Under the pieces are notes generated by a model, which did no database searches, was not told where the DNA came from, and saw only the letters and a program-made list of their open reading frames with translations. From an uncultured Eubacteriales bacterium (GTDB taxonomy: Bacteria > Bacillota > Clostridia > Peptostreptococcales > Anaerovoracaceae): DNA of 64,000 nucleotides. Shown piece by piece: positions 23,884 through 32,948 of the stretch; within the stretch, counting starts at the first letter, position 1, and each line of letters starts with the position of its first letter. The stretch is taken from contig CACYFZ010000003.1 of the NCBI GenBank assembly GCA_902773835.1, positions 46,858-110,857 on the forward strand, read 5' to 3'. The position numbers were made by a program, and so were the translations under genes.

Positions 23884-24591
23884 TTATGCAATTTCCAATG
23901 CGATTTCTATCATGGCAGTCAGAGAGTTTTGGCGCTCTTCGGCTGTCATTATTTCATCCGGATAATTGAAAGAATCGGATACTGTACAGATGCAGAGCGC
24001 ATTCTTTCCGAGCCTTGCCGCATTGCAGTAAAGAGCTGCCGATTCCATTTCGACTCCGAGAACGCCTACCTTAGCCCAATCTAAAGCTGACTGTGCGTCA
24101 TCATAGAACATATCCGAAGACAGGATGTTTCCGACCTTGTAATTAACGCCGTGTTTTTCAGCTGTGCTTACGGCTTTCTGCAGTAAATCATATGAGGCTA
24201 TAGGGGCAAAGGTTCCCGGCAGTCTGTATTGACTGGCGTAGTTTCCGTCCGTGCAGGCGGCCTGGGCAATTATGAGATCTTTCAGGTGAAGATCCGGATG
24301 CATTGAACCGCAGGATCCGATTCTGATGATGTTTTTTACATCATAGAATTTGAAAAGCTCATAAGAATATATTCCGATGGCAGGTTGGCCCATTCCGGAA
24401 GCCATAACGGACACCTTCTTACCCTTGTATGTTCCGGTATATCCCTGGACGCCTCTTACGTCGTTGACAAGAACAGCGTCTTCAAGGAAATTTTCGGCTA
24501 TCATTTTGCTTCTTTTAGGATCTCCCGGCATAAGAACCGTTTCAGCAAAATCTCCTGCTTTTGCATTTATATGTGGTGTAGGAATTGACAT
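23884..24591 (-). CDS. deoD: Purine-nucleoside phosphorylase, DeoD-type
   Basis: 235 residues, standard for the hexameric DeoD family, starting at the ATG (24591) with AAAGGAG 7 nt upstream; a longer open frame upstream is not coding. Motifs: MSIPTPHINAKAGDFAETVLMPGDPKRSKMIAE with the phosphate-binding GDPxR, MGQPAIGIYSYEL, IRIGSCGSM, and the substrate site VEMESAALY followed by CTVSDSF with the catalytic Asp. It phosphorolyses purine (deoxy)nucleosides to base and ribose-1-phosphate. It is the only plus-to-minus switch in this stretch and stands alone between two terminated units. Confidence 0.95.
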   Translation of the reverse strand: MSIPTPHINAKAGDFAETVLMPGDPKRSKMIAENFLEDAVLVNDVRGVQGYTGTYKGKKVSVMASGMGQPAIGIYSYELFKFYDVKNIIRIGSCGSMHPDLHLKDLIIAQAACTDGNYASQYRLPGTFAPIASYDLLQKAVSTAEKHGVNYKVGNILSSDMFYDDAQSALDWAKVGVLGVEMESAALYCNAARLGKNALCICTVSDSFNYPDEIMTAEERQNSLTAMIEIALEIA

Positions 24592-24675
24592 ATCAAATCT
24601 CCTTTCTTCTTTTAAAACTGAAATTATTTTACCACAAATGAATAAAGAAGGCAGTTCGGAGAAGAGCATTGTTTT

Positions 24676-24708
24676 TTGATGACATAGAGCCTCTCTCTGT
24701 GATATAAT
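24676..24708 (+). promoter_or_regulatory. Possible promoter of asnS
   Basis: A perfect -10 TATAAT lies at 24703-24708, 54 bp before the asnS start. The -35 is poor: TTGATG at 24676-24681 is spaced 21 bp; TGACAT at 24680-24685 is spaced 17 bp. Confidence 0.4.
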
Positions 24709-24761
24709 TTTCGGGCTGGCACTATGTGCCTGAAACATAATAATTACAAGGATAAATCACT

Positions 24762-26156
24762 ATGAAAGATATTGAAATCAGAGACCTATTCAGGAACACA
24801 GATGAGTACGCCGGAAAGGAGATAGAAGTCTACGGATGGGTTAGAGGAAACAGAGCCTCCAACCAGTTCGGATTCATCTCCCTGAACGACGGCTCTTTCT
24901 TTACACCTGTGCAGGTGGTATACGAGGCAGACAAGCTCTCAAACTTCGCTGAAGTTTCCAAATACCGCCTTTCTGCAGGTATAAAGGTTAAGGGAGTGCT
25001 GGAGCTCACACCTGAGGCCAAGCAACCTTTCGAGATTAAGGCGTCGGAAGTCACAATGATAGCTGATTCCGAGGCTGATTATCCGCTGCAGAAAAAGCGC
25101 CACAGCATGGAGTTCTTAAGAGAAATCGCGCACCTAAGACCTCGCAGCAATACCTTCTCTGCAGTATTCAGAGTAAGAAGTGTGGCTGCATACGCAATTC
25201 ATAAATTCTTCCAGGAGAAGAATTTCATTTACGTTCATTCTCCTGAGATTACCGGATCCGACTGCGAGGGCGCAGGAGAGATGTTCCAGGTAACCACACT
25301 GGACCTCGACAATCTTCCGCGCACCGAAACAGGAGAGATCGACTACAGCAAGGACTTCTTCGGAAAGAAGACAGGACTTACTGTATCCGGTCAGCTCGAA
25401 GGTGAGATTATGGCTCTTGCATTCAAGAACATATACACTTTCGGACCTACTTTCCGTGCTGAGAATTCCAACACGGCCCGCCACGCATCCGAGTTCTGGA
25501 TGATGGAGCCTGAGATGGCATTCTGCGATATCAACGGAAACATGGACATTGCCGAAGAGATGATCAAGTACATCATCAGCTATGTAATGGAGCAGTGCCC
25601 GGAAGAAATGCAGTTCTTCAACAACTTCGTAGATAAGGGCCTTCTGGAGAGACTGAACCACATCGTCAATTCGGATTTTGTAAGAATCACATACACGGAG
25701 GCTGTTGAGATTCTTCAGAAATCGGGTAAGAAATTCGAGTATCCGGTAGAGTGGGGACTGGAACTTCAGACAGAGCACGAGCGTTACCTCACCGAAGAGG
25801 TATATAAAAAGCCGATGTTCGTTATCAACTATCCGAAGGATTGCAAGGCCTTCTACATGAGACTTAACGATGACGGTAAGACAGTAGCCGCTATGGATAT
25901 GCTGGTACCGGGAGTCGGAGAGATCATCGGAGGAAGCCAGAGAGAAGAGCGCTACGACGTGCTCGTTAAGAGAATCGAAGAAATGGGACTCGACATCGAC
26001 GATTACGACTGGTACCTCGATCTCAGAAAATACGGCGGCGTATTCCACGCAGGCTACGGTCTCGGATTCGACCGCATACTCATGTATCTGACAGGCATGA
26101 GCAATATAAGAGACGTTCAGATGTTCCCTAGAACACCTGGCAACGCCGAATTCTAA
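24762..26156 (+). CDS. asnS: Asparagine--tRNA ligase
   Basis: 464 residues, class II synthetase. N-terminal OB-fold anticodon-binding domain ([25 protein letters not shown], residues 20-44), then the catalytic core with the [28 protein letters not shown] segment containing motif 2 ([17 protein letters not shown]) and motif 3 ([15 protein letters not shown]). The reading [15 protein letters not shown] rather than the AspRS pattern supports Asn specificity, as does the [12 protein letters not shown] insert. It charges tRNA-Asn directly, so this organism need not form Asn-tRNA by amidation. No T-box leader is visible in the 170 bp upstream. The EF-G-like gene follows after 45 bp. Confidence 0.95.
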   Translation: MKDIEIRDLFRNTDEYAGKEIEVYGWVRGNRASNQFGFISLNDGSFFTPVQVVYEADKLSNFAEVSKYRLSAGIKVKGVLELTPEAKQPFEIKASEVTMIADSEADYPLQKKRHSMEFLREIAHLRPRSNTFSAVFRVRSVAAYAIHKFFQEKNFIYVHSPEITGSDCEGAGEMFQVTTLDLDNLPRTETGEIDYSKDFFGKKTGLTVSGQLEGEIMALAFKNIYTFGPTFRAENSNTARHASEFWMMEPEMAFCDINGNMDIAEEMIKYIISYVMEQCPEEMQFFNNFVDKGLLERLNHIVNSDFVRITYTEAVEILQKSGKKFEYPVEWGLELQTEHERYLTEEVYKKPMFVINYPKDCKAFYMRLNDDGKTVAAMDMLVPGVGEIIGGSQREERYDVLVKRIEEMGLDIDDYDWYLDLRKYGGVFHAGYGLGFDRILMYLTGMSNIRDVQMFPRTPGNAEF

Positions 26157-26201
26157 GAGAATAATTAAGATTAAATAAAACTACATAACAGGGAGGAACA
26201 A

Positions 26202-28142
26202 ATGAAAGGATATTCAAGCGACAAAATCCGTAATATCGTACTGCTGGGACACGGCGGAAGCGGTAAAACAACTTTCCTCGAGGCTGCACTTCTTAACACT
26301 AAAGTAGTCAGCAGACTCGGTAAAGTCGAGGACGGAAACACCGTATCCGACTATGAGAAGATGGAAATCGAAAAAGGATATACCATCAACCAGACTCTCG
26401 TTCCTGTAGAGTACAAGGGCACAAAGCTCAACTTCATCGACACTCCGGGATTCTTTGATTTCGCAGGAGAGCCGAGAGCGGCTCTCTCCACAGGTGCTAC
26501 AGCCATCATCGTGGTGGACGCATCATCCGGAATCCAGGTAGGTACAGAGAAAGCATGGGACCTCGTAAAAGAGATGGGAAGCCCGGTTTTCTTCATGCTC
26601 AGCAAGACAGATAAGGACAATGTAAATATTGATGAAGTAATCACATCCATCAAAGAAAAGTTCGGCTCATCCTGCGTTACTCTCGATGACAAGGACGCTC
26701 TTGATGAGGCGGTTGCAGGCGCAGATGAGGAACTGATGGAGAAGTTCTTCGAAGGCGAAGCTTTCACAGATGAAGAATTCGCCCACGGACTTGCTACGGG
26801 TATCAATCATGGAGACATTTGCCCTATCCTTTCAATGAGCAGCATTAAGGGCGAGGGCGTTGACGAAGTTCTCGACGCTCTTTGCAAATACGTTCCTAAG
26901 CCTGAGGTATATATCACTCCGGCCAAGAATGACAAGGGTGAGGATATCGAAATCAAGTGCGATTCAAACGGAGACCTCGTACTCTATGTATTCAAGACAC
27001 TCGCAGATCCTTTCCTCGGAAAGATTTCATACGCCAAGGTAGTATCCGGAACTCTCAAGTCCGGTACTGATGTATACAATCCTCGTTCAGAGAAGTCCGA
27101 GAAACTCGGTTCCATCTTCTTCGTAAGAGGTAAGAACCAGGAGAACACAGACAGTGTAGCTGCCGGAGACCTCGTAGCTCTCGGCAAGCTCCAGAACACC
27201 AAGACAGGCGATACACTCTGCAGCAAAGCTAAGCAGGTAACTGTAAACCCTGCAGTATTCCCTAACCCATGCTACTTCGTAGCAGTTGAGGCTGCAGACA
27301 AGAATGAGGACGAGAAGATGGCACAGGGTCTCTCCAGACTCATGGAAGAAGATCCGACATTCGTACTCGAAAGAAATGCGGAGACACATCAGACTCTTCT
27401 CGGCGGCCAGGGAGATATCCAGCTCGGAATCATCCAGGCTAAGCTGAAAGACAGATACGGAGTAAGCGTAAACGTGATTCCTCAGAAGATTGCATACAGA
27501 GAGACCATCAAGGGTAACTCCGATGTACAGGGTAAGCATAAGAAGCAGTCCGGCGGTGCAGGACAGTACGGCGACGTACACATCAGATTCAGCCCGTCAC
27601 AGGAAGAAGGACTGGAATTCAGCGAAGAACTCTTCGGTGGTTCCGTTCCTAAGAACTACGTTCCTGCAGTTGAAAAAGGCCTCCTCGAATGCATGGAGAA
27701 GGGACCTCTCGCAGGATGCAAAGTACAGAACATCAAGGCCGTACTCTATGACGGTTCTTATCACGAAGTAGACTCCAACGAAGTATCCTTCAAGATCGCC
27801 GCATCCCTGGCATTCAAGAAGGGTATACAGGAAGCTAAGCCTTGCCTGCTGGAGCCTATCATGAAGCTGGACATCACTGTTCCTGAGAACTACGTAGGAG
27901 CTGTTATGGGAGACCTCCCTAACAGACGCGGTATCGTACTCGGTATGGACCCTATCCACGGCGGACAGGTGCTCCACGCTGAAGTACCTCAGTCAGAGCT
28001 CTTCGATTATGCTATCGCTCTGAGATCAATGACTCAGGCCAGAGGAAGCTTCACTGTAGAATTCGCAAGATATGCAGAACTTCCTAGCAACCTCGCAGAT
28101 AAGGTAGTAGCAGCCTACAAGGCAAGCCAGGAGGAGAAGTAA
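26202..28142 (+). CDS. Elongation factor G-like GTPase (divergent EF-G paralogue)
   Basis: 646 residues, about 40 shorter than the true EF-G at 61796. G1 is GHGGSGKTT (16-24); G3 reads D80-T-P-G-F-F-D-F, so the catalytic histidine normally after DTPG is Phe84; G4 reads S-K-T-D instead of N-K-M-D. Domains II-V follow with RLMEEDPTFVLERNAETHQTLLGGQGDIQL and a conserved GMDPIHGG. These changes are typical of the bacterial EF-G-like family of unknown role, not of EF-G2 that drives translocation. Codon use is strongly biased, like the ribosomal genes, which suggests high expression. SD GGGAGG precedes the ATG. Three palindromic stems follow the stop. Confidence 0.88.
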   Translation: MKGYSSDKIRNIVLLGHGGSGKTTFLEAALLNTKVVSRLGKVEDGNTVSDYEKMEIEKGYTINQTLVPVEYKGTKLNFIDTPGFFDFAGEPRAALSTGATAIIVVDASSGIQVGTEKAWDLVKEMGSPVFFMLSKTDKDNVNIDEVITSIKEKFGSSCVTLDDKDALDEAVAGADEELMEKFFEGEAFTDEEFAHGLATGINHGDICPILSMSSIKGEGVDEVLDALCKYVPKPEVYITPAKNDKGEDIEIKCDSNGDLVLYVFKTLADPFLGKISYAKVVSGTLKSGTDVYNPRSEKSEKLGSIFFVRGKNQENTDSVAAGDLVALGKLQNTKTGDTLCSKAKQVTVNPAVFPNPCYFVAVEAADKNEDEKMAQGLSRLMEEDPTFVLERNAETHQTLLGGQGDIQLGIIQAKLKDRYGVSVNVIPQKIAYRETIKGNSDVQGKHKKQSGGAGQYGDVHIRFSPSQEEGLEFSEELFGGSVPKNYVPAVEKGLLECMEKGPLAGCKVQNIKAVLYDGSYHEVDSNEVSFKIAASLAFKKGIQEAKPCLLEPIMKLDITVPENYVGAVMGDLPNRRGIVLGMDPIHGGQVLHAEVPQSELFDYAIALRSMTQARGSFTVEFARYAELPSNLADKVVAAYKASQEEK

Positions 28143-28187
28143 GGTTTCCTCCGGATTATACGGCGTTGCCGTAAAGTCGGAAACCTT
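28141..28187. repeat. 43-nt palindromic repeat, copy 1
   Basis: Outer stem GGTTTCC (28143-28149) with GGAAACC (28179-28185); inner stem ACGGC/GCCGT around GTT. Flanking AA/TT extend the pairing, and the AA belongs to the TAA stop of the EF-G-like gene. Copies 2 and 3 are at 28217-28263 and (inverted) 52486-52532. No T tract follows, so it is not a standard terminator. Confidence 0.85.
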
Positions 28188-28193
28188 GACCTC

Positions 28194-28212
28194 TGTCGGC
28201 TACGCTCCGACG
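28194..28212. repeat. Short hairpin between repeat copies 1 and 2
   Basis: GTCGG and CCGAC pair around a CTACGCT loop, midway between the two palindromic copies. Confidence 0.5.
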
Positions 28213-28216
28213 GTAA

Positions 28217-28263
28217 AAGCTTTCCTCCGGATTATACGGCGTTGCCGTAAAGCCGGAAAGCTT
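28217..28263. repeat. 43-nt palindromic repeat, copy 2
   Basis: Outer stem GCTTTCC (28219-28225) with GGAAAGC (28255-28261). The 29-nt interior differs from copy 1 by only one base. The second stem position is C-G here and G-C in copy 1 (28144/28184), a compensatory change that keeps the pairing. Starts 76 bp after copy 1, same orientation. Confidence 0.85.
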
Positions 28264-28287
28264 GAACTCCCCGATAAAATGAATAAT

Positions 28288-28322
28288 CAGCCCGTCCAAG
28301 TCCTGGGCGGGCTGAACTTTGA
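28288..28322 (+). terminator. Stem-loop before the CPBP protease gene
   Basis: CAGCCCG (28288-28294) pairs with CGGGCTG (28308-28314), followed by AACTTTG. It could be a weak terminator of the EF-G-like gene or a leader element of the protease gene, whose start is 18 bp downstream. Confidence 0.4.
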
Positions 28323-28332
28323 AGGTATAAAT

Positions 28333-29349
28333 ATGTATCTTATTCAAGAAAACGAAATTAAAGAACATGACTATGTGACTTACGCGAGACAGTTCGACAG
28401 CTACAGATGGTTTAAACCCGTGCTGACGATGTTCTTTTTCGCGATATTTTTTATATTTTTTAATTTACTGATAACGGCTGCTGCAGGTGCTGCCGATTTC
28501 ATGATTACGGGCGGGGACTGGAAGTCGTTCCTCGGACGCCTGAACCAGGGGTACGACAATATCGGCACAACAGATCCGGTCGGATGTGCGCTTACACTCG
28601 GTTCCATGGCTTCGGCAATTCCGGCATTTTGGTTTGCCAGAGGCATAGTCAGAGAACGTCCGTACAGCTCTTATATGTCATCCAGAGGCGGATGGGGTTG
28701 GTGGATATTTTTCAAGTGCCTCATCATAGCGTTGCTGGTAAGCGCTCTGCCTAATTTTGTTTATGAATACTATTACCTGGGGCATAAGACAATTGAGAGT
28801 CATTTTGTAAACTACGGATTGTACTTCCTTATAGTTCTGTGCCCGCTTCAGTGCATAGGAGAGGAATACCTTTTCAGAGGACTTATAAACCAAGCCTTGG
28901 GAGCCTGGTTCAGAGTGCCGGTAATAGCCATTGTGCTTTCAGCCATAGGATTTGCCGCACTTCACCCGTATAACGTAGTCGGCCAGGTTGCCATTCTCAT
29001 TTCCGGGATTGCACTCGGAGTCAGTTCTTGGTTCGGAAGGGGGCTTGAAGTATCATCGGCTCTTCATATAGCCAATAATATGACTGCATTCCTGATGGAC
29101 GGATACGGCATTTCAAAGATAGGCTCTGAAATAGATATAAAATCAGCTGTGTTTTCTGTAATAATCGATATAGTATATGCGGGAATAATAGTTTTCTTAT
29201 TCTATAAGACGGATTGGTTCGACAGGGCCAAATTCGATGATGCTCAAAGTCATAATGCCTATTTGGAGGCAAAGAGACAGAAAAAAGCTGCCAAGAAGGC
29301 AGCTAAGAAAGCTAAGAGACAAGCAAAAAAAGAAGCTAAGGCTGCTTAG
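28333..29349 (+). CDS. CPBP (CAAX/Abi-type) intramembrane metalloprotease
   Basis: 338 residues from ATG 28333 with GAAGG upstream; earlier in-frame starts would run through the palindromic repeat and hairpin. About eight membrane helices. CPBP motifs: glutamate pair and arginine in GEEYLFRGL (near residue 177), the histidine in AALHPYN (near 211) and a second His/Asn in LHIANNM (near 245), which together form the metal site. Family members process prenylated or peptide substrates, including bacteriocin-type peptides, or confer self-immunity; the substrate here is unknown. The C-terminus is a roughly 25-residue Lys/Ala tail, whose codons also form the radA terminator on the other strand. Confidence 0.85.
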   Translation: MYLIQENEIKEHDYVTYARQFDSYRWFKPVLTMFFFAIFFIFFNLLITAAAGAADFMITGGDWKSFLGRLNQGYDNIGTTDPVGCALTLGSMASAIPAFWFARGIVRERPYSSYMSSRGGWGWWIFFKCLIIALLVSALPNFVYEYYYLGHKTIESHFVNYGLYFLIVLCPLQCIGEEYLFRGLINQALGAWFRVPVIAIVLSAIGFAALHPYNVVGQVAILISGIALGVSSWFGRGLEVSSALHIANNMTAFLMDGYGISKIGSEIDIKSAVFSVIIDIVYAGIIVFLFYKTDWFDRAKFDDAQSHNAYLEAKRQKKAAKKAAKKAKRQAKKEAKAA

Positions 29350-29353
29350 CTTC
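29324..29353 (-). terminator. Terminator of the radA operon, embedded in the 3' end of the CPBP gene
   Basis: GAAGCTAAG (29332-29340) pairs with CTTAGCTTC (29345-29353). On the minus strand the hairpin is followed by seven T (complement of A29325-29331). The plus-strand gene's TAG stop lies inside the hairpin. Confidence 0.8.
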
Positions 29354-29361
29354 CGAGCGCT

Positions 29362-30735
29362 TTATTGAATATATGCTCTTATGGCGTCGCTGATATTGGC
29401 GGCGCCTATTATTTTGATTTTACTGTCAGAAGACTGCTTGGCATTTCTGTCAGGTAAGATGACAGCCTCATAGCCGAGCCTCACGGCCTCCTGGATTATC
29501 TTATCTGCATTGGAAACGGACCTAAGCTGACCGGTTAAGCCGATTTCCCCTACAGCCACAATGCGTCGAGAAGATGCCTTTCCCTTGAATGAACTGTATA
29601 TGGCAAGAGCGGCCGCAAGATCCGTGGCTGTGCTGTTGGTGTTCATCCCTCCGACTACATTTATATAGACATCGTAGTCAAGCAGGCTTATGCCGGCCTT
29701 TTTTTCAAGCACTGCAAGAATCATGTTGAGACGATTCTGATTTATACCTATAGCCGTTCTTCTGGCAAATCCGACATTGGCTCTCGTTACCAAGGCTTGA
29801 ATCTCAAAGAATACCGGACGGCTGCCTTCATATACGGCAGATACTACGGAGCCTTCATCGTTCTCACTGTTTTCTATCAGGCTTCCCGAAAGATCCGGCA
29901 CCTCTGTCATGCCGTCAGGCCCCATTCGAAAAGCACCTATCTCGTCCGTGGTTCCGAATCTGTTTTTAAATGAGCGAAGGATTCTGAGATCCCTGTCCCT
30001 TTCTCCCGAAAAACTGAGGACGCAGTCCACCATATGCTCTATGGTTTTAGGGCCTGCGAGCTCTCCGGACTTGGTAACATGCGCAACTATAAACACGGGT
30101 ACGTTGTTTGTCTTGGCGAACTTAATCAGGAGATTAGAGCAGGCTCTTATTTGAGTGATGCTTCCCGCAACCGAGTCAACTTCTTCAGAGTACATGGTCT
30201 GAATGGAATCGACTATGAGAAAGCAGGGTTTTTCATCTTCACATACTGCGAGTATATTCTCTATATTTGTCTCAGGATAAATAAGAAGATTATCACTGAT
30301 GCTTCCGCAAATTCGGTCTGCCCGAAGCTTTACCTGCTCCTCGGATTCTTCTCCGCTCACATACAGAACGCAGCCGTATTTCTCGGCTATGCTGTTGGCG
30401 GCCTGGGCGATAATCGTGGATTTACCGATACCCGGCTCTCCGCTGATAAGCACCAGAGAACCGAGAACTATTCCGCCGCCGAGAACTCTGTTTAGTTCTC
30501 CGATTCCGGAATCAATCCTGGCATAATCCGCAGTGCCTACGCTGCCCAGCTTAACAGGCCTTCCGCCGCCCGTTCCGGTGCGACGTCTTGAATCAAGGGC
30601 GGGCTCTTCGAAGTCTTTTACCTTATGCTCAATTATAGTGTTCCAACTGCCGCAGTAAGAGCATTGCCCCTGCCAGGACGGATACTCATTACCGCATTCG
30701 CTGCACATAAATACTGTTTTAGCTTTCTTGGCCAT
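29362..30735 (-). CDS. radA: DNA repair protein RadA (Sms)
   Basis: 457 residues from the ATG at 30735; a start 12 codons upstream is unlikely because MAKKAKTVFMCSECG is the family's usual N-terminus. Layout: C4 zinc finger CSECG...CSYCG, RecA-like ATPase with Walker A GEPGIGKST, the RadA-specific KNRFG motif in SFKNRFGTTDEIG, and a C-terminal Lon-protease-like domain (VYINVVGGMNTNSTATDLA). It promotes branch migration in recombination. The start overlaps the upstream histidine-kinase gene by 17 bp, so radA is translationally linked to the two-component system, an unusual operon partner. Confidence 0.95.
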   Translation of the reverse strand: MAKKAKTVFMCSECGNEYPSWQGQCSYCGSWNTIIEHKVKDFEEPALDSRRRTGTGGGRPVKLGSVGTADYARIDSGIGELNRVLGGGIVLGSLVLISGEPGIGKSTIIAQAANSIAEKYGCVLYVSGEESEEQVKLRADRICGSISDNLLIYPETNIENILAVCEDEKPCFLIVDSIQTMYSEEVDSVAGSITQIRACSNLLIKFAKTNNVPVFIVAHVTKSGELAGPKTIEHMVDCVLSFSGERDRDLRILRSFKNRFGTTDEIGAFRMGPDGMTEVPDLSGSLIENSENDEGSVVSAVYEGSRPVFFEIQALVTRANVGFARRTAIGINQNRLNMILAVLEKKAGISLLDYDVYINVVGGMNTNSTATDLAAALAIYSSFKGKASSRRIVAVGEIGLTGQLRSVSNADKIIQEAVRLGYEAVILPDRNAKQSSDSKIKIIGAANISDAIRAYIQ

Positions 30736-32230
30736 TCTTCTTTCTTTCCAATTCTGCTCTTTCAATTTCAAGAGTGTTCTTTAAGTTCTTTTTATTAGGC
30801 TTCTTTACTGTATCCAGCTCGAACCAGAAGTCCGAACCTTTTCCTTCCCTGCTGTCTACACCGAATTTGGCATTGTGCAGATTCAGTATGCCCTTTACTA
30901 TGGCCAGGCCGAGTCCTGTTCCTTCAATGGATCTCTCGTGATTGGCAGAAGTCCTGTAGTACTTATCCCATACATGAGCTATTTCATCAGAAGGTATGCC
31001 TATGCCGTGGTCTATACAGTGGAAACCGACCTTCTTTCCGCTCCGGACGAGCTTAATCTCTATGAACTTGTCGTCCCCGGAATACTTCACTGCATTGTCA
31101 AGAAAGTTGCTCATAACCTGCATGATTCGAGTTCTGTCTCCTACAACGAAGCAGGCTTTGCAAGGGTGGAATTGAATCTTAAAACCCTCGGATGAGCTGA
31201 GAACTTTAAAACTCTCAAACACGTCACGAGCAGCTTCTGTTATATCGAAGGTTTCCATATGCAGCTCGATATTATTCGACTGAAGATTAGATACCGAAAG
31301 AATATCTCCGACCAGCTTGTTAAGTCTTTCCGTCTCATTGATTATTACGGCGAGGTCAGCGTTTCTCTTCTTGGAATCGTCTCCCGAAATATCCATTATC
31401 TTTTCCGCATAAGACCTTATCATAGTCAGAGGGGTTTTAAGATCATGAGATACATTGGCGATGATTTCTCTCTGATAGAAGTCCGTCTTTTCCATTTCGT
31501 AAGACGCCTTGTTTAGGGCTTTGGCCAGCTCCCTTGTTTCCGTAAACGTTGAGCCGTCAAATTTAACGTTGTAATTACCTGTTGAAAGTTCTGTGGCAGC
31601 CCTTGTGAGATTCTCTATAGGCAGTGTGATTCTCCGCGAAAGCATGAAGGCCAGAACGGTCGATACTATCAGAACTATAATCGATATATACAAAAGCATG
31701 TTTCGCAGTATCCTGATGGTGGCAGGGTCCGGATTCAGCGGTGCCACTATGTACAGGTAGTTTTCTTCTCCGAAAGCTCTTATGAGGGACGCATAGAGAA
31801 GTTTGGGCTGGCTCTGAGAGGCGTCATTTCTTATCTCCCTAACGCTGTTTGATGAAGACTCGAACAATACTGAAGAAATTCTCTTAACATCTTCTGAGAA
31901 GTTTTCCTCTTCCGATACCGCACGAGTTCCGTCGAGCACAATGCTCTCTTTAGGAGTATCCAACCTGATGTAAATACCATTGGCGCTTGCGGTCTGGATT
32001 GCGTAAGCGGGGAAATCATCCCTGTCCTGCCTGAACTGTGTTTCCAGGACAGAGGCGGCGTTAATAACTTCGTCTGACCTGGCTTTTTCGTAATATGTGC
32101 TGAGAAAGAAGTTGGCCAAACCCCAGAGTACAAAAAGCATAAACAAAGCAAAGACGACGAACGAGAAAAGTGTCGTCGTCTTAATGCTGTTTGTATCCAG
32201 TATAGGTTTTTCTTCCTTATATACAGCCAT
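30719..32230 (-). CDS. Two-component sensor histidine kinase (HAMP, HisKA, HATPase)
   Basis: 503 residues. First membrane helix about residues 20-47, an extracytoplasmic sensor region to about 175 without a recognised fold, second helix 180-203, HAMP linker, HisKA with the phospho-accepting histidine in NVSHDLKTPLTMIRSY, and HATPase with N-box NFLDNAVKYS, G1 DHGIGIP and G2 GTGLGLAIVKG. It overlaps the response-regulator gene by one base in an ATGA junction. The signal is unknown. Lys-rich and Glu-rich C-terminal tail. Confidence 0.92.
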   Translation of the reverse strand: MAVYKEEKPILDTNSIKTTTLFSFVVFALFMLFVLWGLANFFLSTYYEKARSDEVINAASVLETQFRQDRDDFPAYAIQTASANGIYIRLDTPKESIVLDGTRAVSEEENFSEDVKRISSVLFESSSNSVREIRNDASQSQPKLLYASLIRAFGEENYLYIVAPLNPDPATIRILRNMLLYISIIVLIVSTVLAFMLSRRITLPIENLTRAATELSTGNYNVKFDGSTFTETRELAKALNKASYEMEKTDFYQREIIANVSHDLKTPLTMIRSYAEKIMDISGDDSKKRNADLAVIINETERLNKLVGDILSVSNLQSNNIELHMETFDITEAARDVFESFKVLSSSEGFKIQFHPCKACFVVGDRTRIMQVMSNFLDNAVKYSGDDKFIEIKLVRSGKKVGFHCIDHGIGIPSDEIAHVWDKYYRTSANHERSIEGTGLGLAIVKGILNLHNAKFGVDSREGKGSDFWFELDTVKKPNKKNLKNTLEIERAELERKKNGQES

Positions 32231-32922
32231 CAGTTTTCTTTAGATTCGTCTTCGAATTCAAATTTATATCCTACGCCGCGAAGAGTGACGATGAATTTCC
32301 TGTACGGGCCGAGACAATTTCTCAGATTCTTTACATGGGTGTCTATGGTGCGGTCGTCTCCGAAGAAATCGTAGCCCCAAATATCCGTAAGCAATTTTTC
32401 TCTGGATAGCGCGATATTGCGATTTTGAATCATATAGAAAAGAAGATCGTATTCCTTAGGAGTAAGATCAACTCTCTTTCCGTCCACGCTAATAGTGCGC
32501 GCTGCGAAGTTGACTTCAAGTCCTTCGAATTTTTCGATATTACTTTTAACTCTGTCGGATGAATCGGCGCGGTTCAAGACTGCGTTGACTCTGGCCATAA
32601 GCTCTTTCGGACTGAATGGCTTTACCACATAGTCGTCAATGCCGAGTTCGAATCCGAAAAGCTTATCATACTCCTCTCCTCTGGCGGAGAGCATTATGAT
32701 AGGGATGTTCTTTAACTTCTGTATCTCTTTTACGGCACTGAAACCATCCAGCTTAGGCATCATTATGTCCATGATAATCAGATCATAGTCATTGAGCTTA
32801 ACCATGCCTATGGCACTCATGCCGTCGCCGGCTTCTTCTGCTTCATATCCGCTGAATTCCGCGTATTCTTTTATGACCTGACGGATGCCGTCTTCATCGT
32901 CAACTATAAGTATTCTCTTCAT
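32230..32922 (-). CDS. OmpR/PhoB-family response regulator
   Basis: 230 residues. Receiver domain with acidic pocket DDEDG (residues 8-12), phospho-acceptor Asp52 in IIMDIMMPKLDG, Thr/Ser switch in PIIMLSARGEE and Lys in DDYVVKPFSP. The winged-helix output domain ends DDRTIDTHVKNLRNCLG and VRGVGYKFE-like LRGVGYKFEFED. Good GGAGG site 8 nt before the ATG. First gene of an operon with the sensor kinase and radA, transcribed divergently from carD, so an envelope- or growth-related signal could set RadA levels (inference). Confidence 0.94.
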   Translation of the reverse strand: MKRILIVDDEDGIRQVIKEYAEFSGYEAEEAGDGMSAIGMVKLNDYDLIIMDIMMPKLDGFSAVKEIQKLKNIPIIMLSARGEEYDKLFGFELGIDDYVVKPFSPKELMARVNAVLNRADSSDRVKSNIEKFEGLEVNFAARTISVDGKRVDLTPKEYDLLFYMIQNRNIALSREKLLTDIWGYDFFGDDRTIDTHVKNLRNCLGPYRKFIVTLRGVGYKFEFEDESKEN

Positions 32923-32948
32923 AGCAAAACCTCCGATTCAGTGAATTC

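Noticed and set aside
25134..26048. Long open frame on the minus strand across asnS
   Set aside because: It is antisense to a complete, motif-rich asnS, has no ribosome site and its protein resembles no family.
28141..28263. CRISPR-like repeat/spacer pattern
   Set aside because: Only two units, each a palindrome of 43 nt, with a spacer that itself forms a hairpin; no Cas genes.
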